Positions 60,598-64,000 of a stretch of DNA of 64,000 nt are shown in pieces. The translations under genes were made by a program, and so were the position numbers. Source of the stretch: Mesorhizobium sp. M1B.F.Ca.ET.045.04.1.1 (GTDB taxonomy: Bacteria > Pseudomonadota > Alphaproteobacteria > Rhizobiales > Rhizobiaceae); contig NZ_CP034448.1 in assembly GCF_003952465.1 (NCBI RefSeq), forward strand, positions 3,697,001 through 3,761,000, given 5' to 3'. The first letter of the stretch is position 1. The number at the start of each line of letters is the position of its first letter. The notes under the pieces were generated by a model. It had not been told where the DNA came from. It worked only from the letters and a program-made list of their open reading frames with translations, and made no database searches.

Positions 60598-60658
60598 GCG
60601 ACAAACGGCGCGTTGCGCCGTTTGTCGCTTAAGCGACGACGGCGCGAAGGCGCCGTCG
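60598..60658 (-). promoter_or_regulatory. Two strong hairpins between nrtA and nrtB
   Basis: A perfect 14-bp stem (60598-60611 / 60615-60628, GTT loop on the + strand) and a perfect 9-bp stem (60637-60645 / 60650-60658, GAAG loop) lie in the gap after nrtA. No T run follows. They probably shield the nrtA end of the mRNA from 3' exonucleases, giving more binding protein than permease. Confidence 0.6.
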
Positions 60659-60661
60659 CGC

Positions 60662-61984
60662 TTAAGCCGATGCCTTGATCTTCAGGCTGTCGAGATAGGC
60701 GGACGGGTTGGCCGGATCGAAGGTCTTGCCGTCGAAGAAGGTCTCGACGCCGCGCGAGGGCGATTGAGGGATGTCGCCTGCCGCGACGCCCAGATCCTTC
60801 GCCGCCTCGCGCCAGAGATCCTCACGGTTGACCTGGTCGACCAGCGCCTTGATGTCGGTGGTCGGCGCCAACTTGCCCCACCGGATGTTCTCGGTGAGGA
60901 ACCAGGCATCATGGCTCTTGAAGGGATAGGAGACCCCACCCTTCCAGAACTTCATGTAGAGGTCGGTGCCCTTGGCGGCGCGGTCGTTGCCGTAGTTGAT
61001 GTCGCCCTTGAGGCGGCCGATGATGTCGGCAACGGGCACGTTCATCCATTGCCGCTTGCCGATGATCGAGGCCATCTCCTCCTTGTTCTCCATGGCCTCG
61101 CACCATTGCTGGGCCTCCATGACGGCCATCAGGATTGCCTTGGTGGCGTTGGGGTATTTTTCGATGAAGGCGGCGCGCAGGGCGAGCGCCTTTTCCGGAT
61201 GGCCCTTCCACAGCTCGCCGGTGGTGGCGGCGGTGAAGCCAATGCCCTGGTGAACAAGCTGCTCGTTCCACGGCTCGCCGACGCAGAACACGTCCATGTT
61301 GCCGACCTTCATGTTGGCCACCATCTGCGGCGGCGGAACGACGATGGTGGAGACATCCTTGTCGGGATCGATGCCGCCGGCGGCCAGCCAGTAGCGCAGC
61401 CAGAGGTCGTGCGTGCCGCCCGGGAAGGTCATGGCGGCCTTCACTTCCTTGCCGGCGGCCTTCTTGGCGGCGAAGGCCTCCTTCAGTTTGGACGCGTCGA
61501 GGCCGACACCGGTGGCGGTGTATTCCTGAGCAACGGAAATGCCCTGGCAGTCGTAGTTCAGCCGCGCCACGATCGCCATCGGCAGCGGCTGGTTGTTCTG
61601 GGTCACCTTGCCGGTGTGCATGAGGTAGGGCATCGGCGTCAGGATGTGGGCGCCGTCGATGCCGTTAGCCTCGCCGCCGAGCACAAGATTATCGCGCGTA
61701 GCGCCCCAGGAGGCCTGCTTCAGCACCTCGACATCGGGCATGCCGTATTTGGCGAACAGTCCCTTCTCCTTGGCGATCATCAGCGGCGCCGCGTCCGTCA
61801 GCGCGATGAAGCCGAGCTTGGCGCCGGTCACCTCGGGAGTGGGCGTGGCGGCATAGGCGCCCGAGGGCAGGAGCTTGCGCGCCGCCACGAACAGCCCAGC
61901 AGTGAGCGCGCTTCTGGCAAGGAAGTCGCGCCGGGTCAGGTCCTTCGGCGTCGTTCCAGTTCCGATCCGTTTCGTCATCGTCAT
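60662..61984 (-). CDS. nrtA: Nitrate-binding protein of the ABC transporter, Tat-exported
   Basis: This is a 440-aa protein. The leader DLTRRDFLARSALTAGLFVA is a twin-arginine signal. The mature protein is CmpA/NrtA-like (LGFIALTDAAPLMIAKEKGL, FPGGTHDLWLRYWLAAGGID, GEPWNEQLVHQGIG). It binds nitrate or nitrite in the periplasm. Tandem starts at 61984 and 61978 are possible. The gene follows a leader with RpoN promoter and ANTAR-type terminator, and an NtrC-like site lies upstream. Confidence 0.95.
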   Translation of the reverse strand: MTMTKRIGTGTTPKDLTRRDFLARSALTAGLFVAARKLLPSGAYAATPTPEVTGAKLGFIALTDAAPLMIAKEKGLFAKYGMPDVEVLKQASWGATRDNLVLGGEANGIDGAHILTPMPYLMHTGKVTQNNQPLPMAIVARLNYDCQGISVAQEYTATGVGLDASKLKEAFAAKKAAGKEVKAAMTFPGGTHDLWLRYWLAAGGIDPDKDVSTIVVPPPQMVANMKVGNMDVFCVGEPWNEQLVHQGIGFTAATTGELWKGHPEKALALRAAFIEKYPNATKAILMAVMEAQQWCEAMENKEEMASIIGKRQWMNVPVADIIGRLKGDINYGNDRAAKGTDLYMKFWKGGVSYPFKSHDAWFLTENIRWGKLAPTTDIKALVDQVNREDLWREAAKDLGVAAGDIPQSPSRGVETFFDGKTFDPANPSAYLDSLKIKASA

Positions 61985-62034
61985 CTCCCGTTGGGCGCCG
62001 CTTGAGACCGGCGCCGTCGATTGCGTGTTCGGTC

Positions 62035-62136
62035 AAAAACAAAAAAGCCGCCGGCCAGGTCGCGCGCGTCCTTACATCCGGGATCGCGTGTTGACCTGAG
62101 CGGCAGCTTTGCCTGTGGCGCCCGCCATTGGACGCC
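62035..62136 (-). promoter_or_regulatory. NasT (ANTAR) antiterminator leader upstream of nrtABD
   Basis: Same order as at narK on the - strand. P1 (62136-62117) is a 7-bp stem with hexaloop AATGGC. P2 (62113-62102) is GGC-AAAGCT-GCC. The terminator stem pairs 62107-62093 with 62061-62047 and is followed by a T-rich run (62046-62035). Both hexaloops have A at 1 and G at 4, as ANTAR proteins require. NasS and NasT, encoded next door, would release the block when nitrate is present. Confidence 0.8.
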
Positions 62137-62172
62137 TGTTCCGTGACCCCGCGAAGAGTCTGGCTACTACGA

Positions 62173-62189
62173 AGCAGGAACCGTGCCAG
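62173..62189 (-). promoter_or_regulatory. RpoN (sigma-54) promoter of nrtABD
   Basis: On the - strand CTGGCACGGTTCCTGCT has GG and GC 10 bases apart and matches the sigma-54 consensus closely. The start should be near 62162, giving a leader of about 178 bases that contains the antiterminator. Confidence 0.82.
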
Positions 62190-62297
62190 TTTCAGACTGT
62201 GTCAAAAATACCAATGAAATCAATTGTATGCTATAGTTGGCAGCGTGCCGGACCACTAAGCGAGCAGGCCAAAGATTGCCCATTAGCGCAAGCGCGC

Positions 62298-62312
62298 GCA
62301 CAATTATTGTGC
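62298..62312. promoter_or_regulatory. NtrC-like palindrome upstream of nrtA
   Basis: GCACAATTATTGTGC is a perfect palindrome with GCAC and GTGC half-sites, about 110 bases upstream of the RpoN promoter. It is a good candidate NtrC enhancer site. The remaining bases between nasS and nrtA hold no gene. Confidence 0.65.
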
Positions 62313-62338
62313 AGTGCACAAGAGTGGCGCGAAAATAA

Positions 62339-63565
62339 TCAGGCTCGTTTTTGCCCGGCAATGTAGGCGTCGATCCGGTCGGGATCGAAGATCTGGCCGT
62401 CGAAAAATCCGTCCGGGCCAAGGACAAGGCTCGCCCCCGCCGAACCGACCGGCGTCGCGACCTTCAGCGCGCCCTCGACCTTGGCATTGGCGCCGGGGAG
62501 CGCCACGCCGAGCGGCTTAAGCGCCGAGCGGTAGAGGTCGGGCCGATAGCAGTCGCGGGCGATCGCCAGGTTTTGCGGCGTATGCGGCAATTGTCCCCAG
62601 CGCACCATCTGCGTGTAGAACCAGAGCGCATGACTCTTCCAGGGAAAATTCGCCGCCTTGTCGAAGGGCAGGAAGAAATCCTCGACGCGCCGTTCCGCGC
62701 CGCCACCTAGTTGAAGCTGTCCGGTGAGAACCGGCATCTGGATCGCCTCCGGCTGCCCGAGGAAGGCGTATCTGGCCATCAGCGCCGCCAACTCGCCGCG
62801 GTTTGCCGGATCCTGGCACCAGCGGGCGGAGTGATGCAGTGCTCTCAACAGCGCCGCCAGCGCTTCCGGGTTCTCCTCGGCCCAGGCCCTGCGCACGCCA
62901 ATCACCTTTTCCGGGCTGTTGCGCCACAGCAGCGCCTTGACGGTGACGATACGACCGGTGCCGGCGGCGACGGCAGCGCTGTTCCAGGGCTCGCCGACGC
63001 AATAGCCGTCGATGCGGCCGGCGGCGAGCGCGTCCGCCATGAACGGCGGCGGTACGATGACGATCTCGATATCGCGATCGGGATCGACGCCGCAGGCGGC
63101 GAGCCAATAGCGCAGCTCGTAATTGTGCCCGGAATGCGGATGCACGACCGCGAAGCGCAGCGGCTCGCGGCCGGCCCGCTCGCGGATCAGCGCGCCGAGC
63201 GCCGTGCCGGCACGAGCCGGATCGAGGTCAGGCGTGGCTCCGTTCGCCGCCATGCCTTGCCAAACCGCATTGGAGACGGTGATGCAGTTGCCGCCGAGTC
63301 CTAGCGAGAAGGGCACAATGGTCTCGGAGGCAAGCGGCGTGAGGCCGAAGCTGCAGGCGAGCGGCATCGGTCCCAGCATATGCGCCACGTCGAAATGGCC
63401 GATGGCGATACGGTCGCGGATGTTGGCCCAGGAGGTCTCGCGCTGCAACTTGAGCTCGATGCCCTCGCGGGCGGCAAAGCCCATCTCGCCGGCCGCGACC
63501 AGGACGGCGCTGTCGAAGAGCGGCATGAAGCCGGCAGTGACCTGGTGCGAGGCAGTCGTGCTCAT
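62339..63565 (-). CDS. nasS: Nitrate sensor protein NasS
   Basis: This is a 408-aa NrtA-like protein without a signal peptide, so it stays in the cytoplasm. Family blocks are LVAAGEMGFAAREGIELKL, GHFDVAHMLGPMPLACSFG, HPHSGHNYELRYWLAACGVD and GYCVGEPWNSAAVAAG. In Paracoccus and Azotobacter, NasS binds nitrate/nitrite and holds NasT inactive when they are absent. The start overlaps the nasT stop by four bases (ATGA), which supports the stoichiometric complex of the two. Confidence 0.93.
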   Translation of the reverse strand: MSTTASHQVTAGFMPLFDSAVLVAAGEMGFAAREGIELKLQRETSWANIRDRIAIGHFDVAHMLGPMPLACSFGLTPLASETIVPFSLGLGGNCITVSNAVWQGMAANGATPDLDPARAGTALGALIRERAGREPLRFAVVHPHSGHNYELRYWLAACGVDPDRDIEIVIVPPPFMADALAAGRIDGYCVGEPWNSAAVAAGTGRIVTVKALLWRNSPEKVIGVRRAWAEENPEALAALLRALHHSARWCQDPANRGELAALMARYAFLGQPEAIQMPVLTGQLQLGGGAERRVEDFFLPFDKAANFPWKSHALWFYTQMVRWGQLPHTPQNLAIARDCYRPDLYRSALKPLGVALPGANAKVEGALKVATPVGSAGASLVLGPDGFFDGQIFDPDRIDAYIAGQKRA

Positions 63566-64000
63566 TCGCCCTCCAGCGGTCCAAGCAATCCCGCCGCGGT
63601 CACCAGGCTCTGGGCGATCTCGGCGATCTTGCGGTTCTGGTTCATGGCGGTCTTGCGCAGAAGCGCGTAGGCCGCCTCTTCGCTCAGCCCGCGCGACTTC
63701 ATCAATATGCCCTTGGCCCGATCGACGACCTTGCGGTTCTCCAACTCGCTGCGCGCCTCCTCCAGTTCGCGCGCCATGCGCGAGAAGGCATTGAAGCGGC
63801 TGATCGCCATGTCGAGGATCGGCTTGATGCGCTCCTTCTTCAGCCCGTCGACGACATAGGCGGACACGCCCGCATCGACGGCCGCCTCGATCGAGGCCTG
63901 GTCGGAGCGGTCGACGAACATGGCGATCGGCCGTTTCACCGCGCGCGACAGCTGGAACATGTTCTCCAGCATGTCGCGGTTTGGATTTTCGAGATCGATG
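63562..64000 (-). CDS. nasT: ANTAR-domain antiterminator NasT, C-terminal part
   Basis: This gene is cut by the right window edge; 145 codons of the C-terminal part are visible. The receiver-like half runs IDLENPNRDMLENMFQLSR and AAVDAGVSAYVVDGLKKERI. Then the coiled linker and the ANTAR RNA-binding helices follow (VDRAKGILMKSRGLSEEAAY, LLRKTAMNQNRKIAEIAQSL). NasT binds paired hexaloop hairpins in nitrate-operon leaders and stops terminator folding; two such leaders occur in this window. Confidence 0.95.
   Translation of the reverse strand, partial: IDLENPNRDMLENMFQLSRAVKRPIAMFVDRSDQASIEAAVDAGVSAYVVDGLKKERIKPILDMAISRFNAFSRMARELEEARSELENRKVVDRAKGILMKSRGLSEEAAYALLRKTAMNQNRKIAEIAQSLVTAAGLLGPLEGE

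Noticed and set aside
1..64000. CRISPR arrays, tRNA or rRNA genes, insertion sequences, phage genes and att sites
   Set aside because: I looked for regular short repeats, transposase or integrase motifs and tRNA-like ends, and found none I could support.

Overview
The window is GC-rich, densely packed alphaproteobacterial chromosome. The gene content points to the Rhizobiales, most likely a Mesorhizobium-like Phyllobacteriaceae member: an ExoY/ExoF/ExoP-type polysaccharide locus with a PrsDE-like type I exporter, an Aap-type amino-acid ABC transporter, and a NasST-controlled nitrate assimilation cluster with RpoN promoters. The genus is inferred from gene content, not from a search. I saw no rRNA, tRNA, CRISPR array, phage or insertion sequence.

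Region 1 (1-25.5 kb) is a surface-polysaccharide and secretion locus with two convergent arms. The left arm (+ strand) holds the end of a priming sugar transferase, an O-antigen-ligase/polymerase-like protein, a P-loop protein, a Tat-exported beta-helix protein, a PqqD-HprK fusion, a nucleotidyltransferase, and an 80-aa peptide with a twin-arginine leader. The right arm (- strand, 23.2 to 7.2 kb) holds a tyrosine autokinase/chain-length protein, a NusG-like antiterminator, a nucleotidyltransferase-kinase fusion, a glycosyltransferase, an export protein, a type I secretion pair, a sulfotransferase, a frameshifted flippase, and a cadherin-repeat surface protein that is the likely type I substrate. 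A membrane protein and a Crp-family regulator close the region.

Region 2 (25.5-51.4 kb) is catabolic. It contains an LhgO-like oxidase divergent from a class III aminotransferase, a GlxA-type regulator, and a tightly overlapping operon (ThDP enzyme, hydantoinase/oxoprolinase A and B, frameshifted class I aminotransferase, uronate-dehydrogenase-like enzyme). After it come a GlcD-like oxidase, an aapJQMP-type transporter with a LysR regulator, two SDRs, and a GntR-controlled module (RidA, SDR, shikimate-dehydrogenase-like, beta-hydroxyacid dehydrogenase). That module is divergent from an HpaI-type aldolase and a DAO-type oxidase, with an inverted repeat between them.

Region 3 (51.4-64 kb) is nitrate assimilation, all on the - strand: nasT (cut by the window end), nasS, nrtA, nrtB, nrtD, narK, nirB, nirD, nasA. 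Two transcription units, nrtABD and narK-nirBD-nasA, carry near-copy upstream regions. Each has an NtrC-like palindrome, a -24/-12 RpoN promoter and a leader with two hexaloop hairpins (A at loop position 1, G at position 4) followed by an intrinsic terminator. This is the expected ANTAR/NasT antitermination architecture. The second copy also carries a truncated nrtA start, so it probably arose by duplication of the nrtA 5' region.

The most interesting items are the PqqD-HprK / nucleotidyltransferase / Tat-peptide cassette in the polysaccharide locus, the duplicated RpoN-plus-antiterminator cassette, and two frameshifts in otherwise well-conserved genes.
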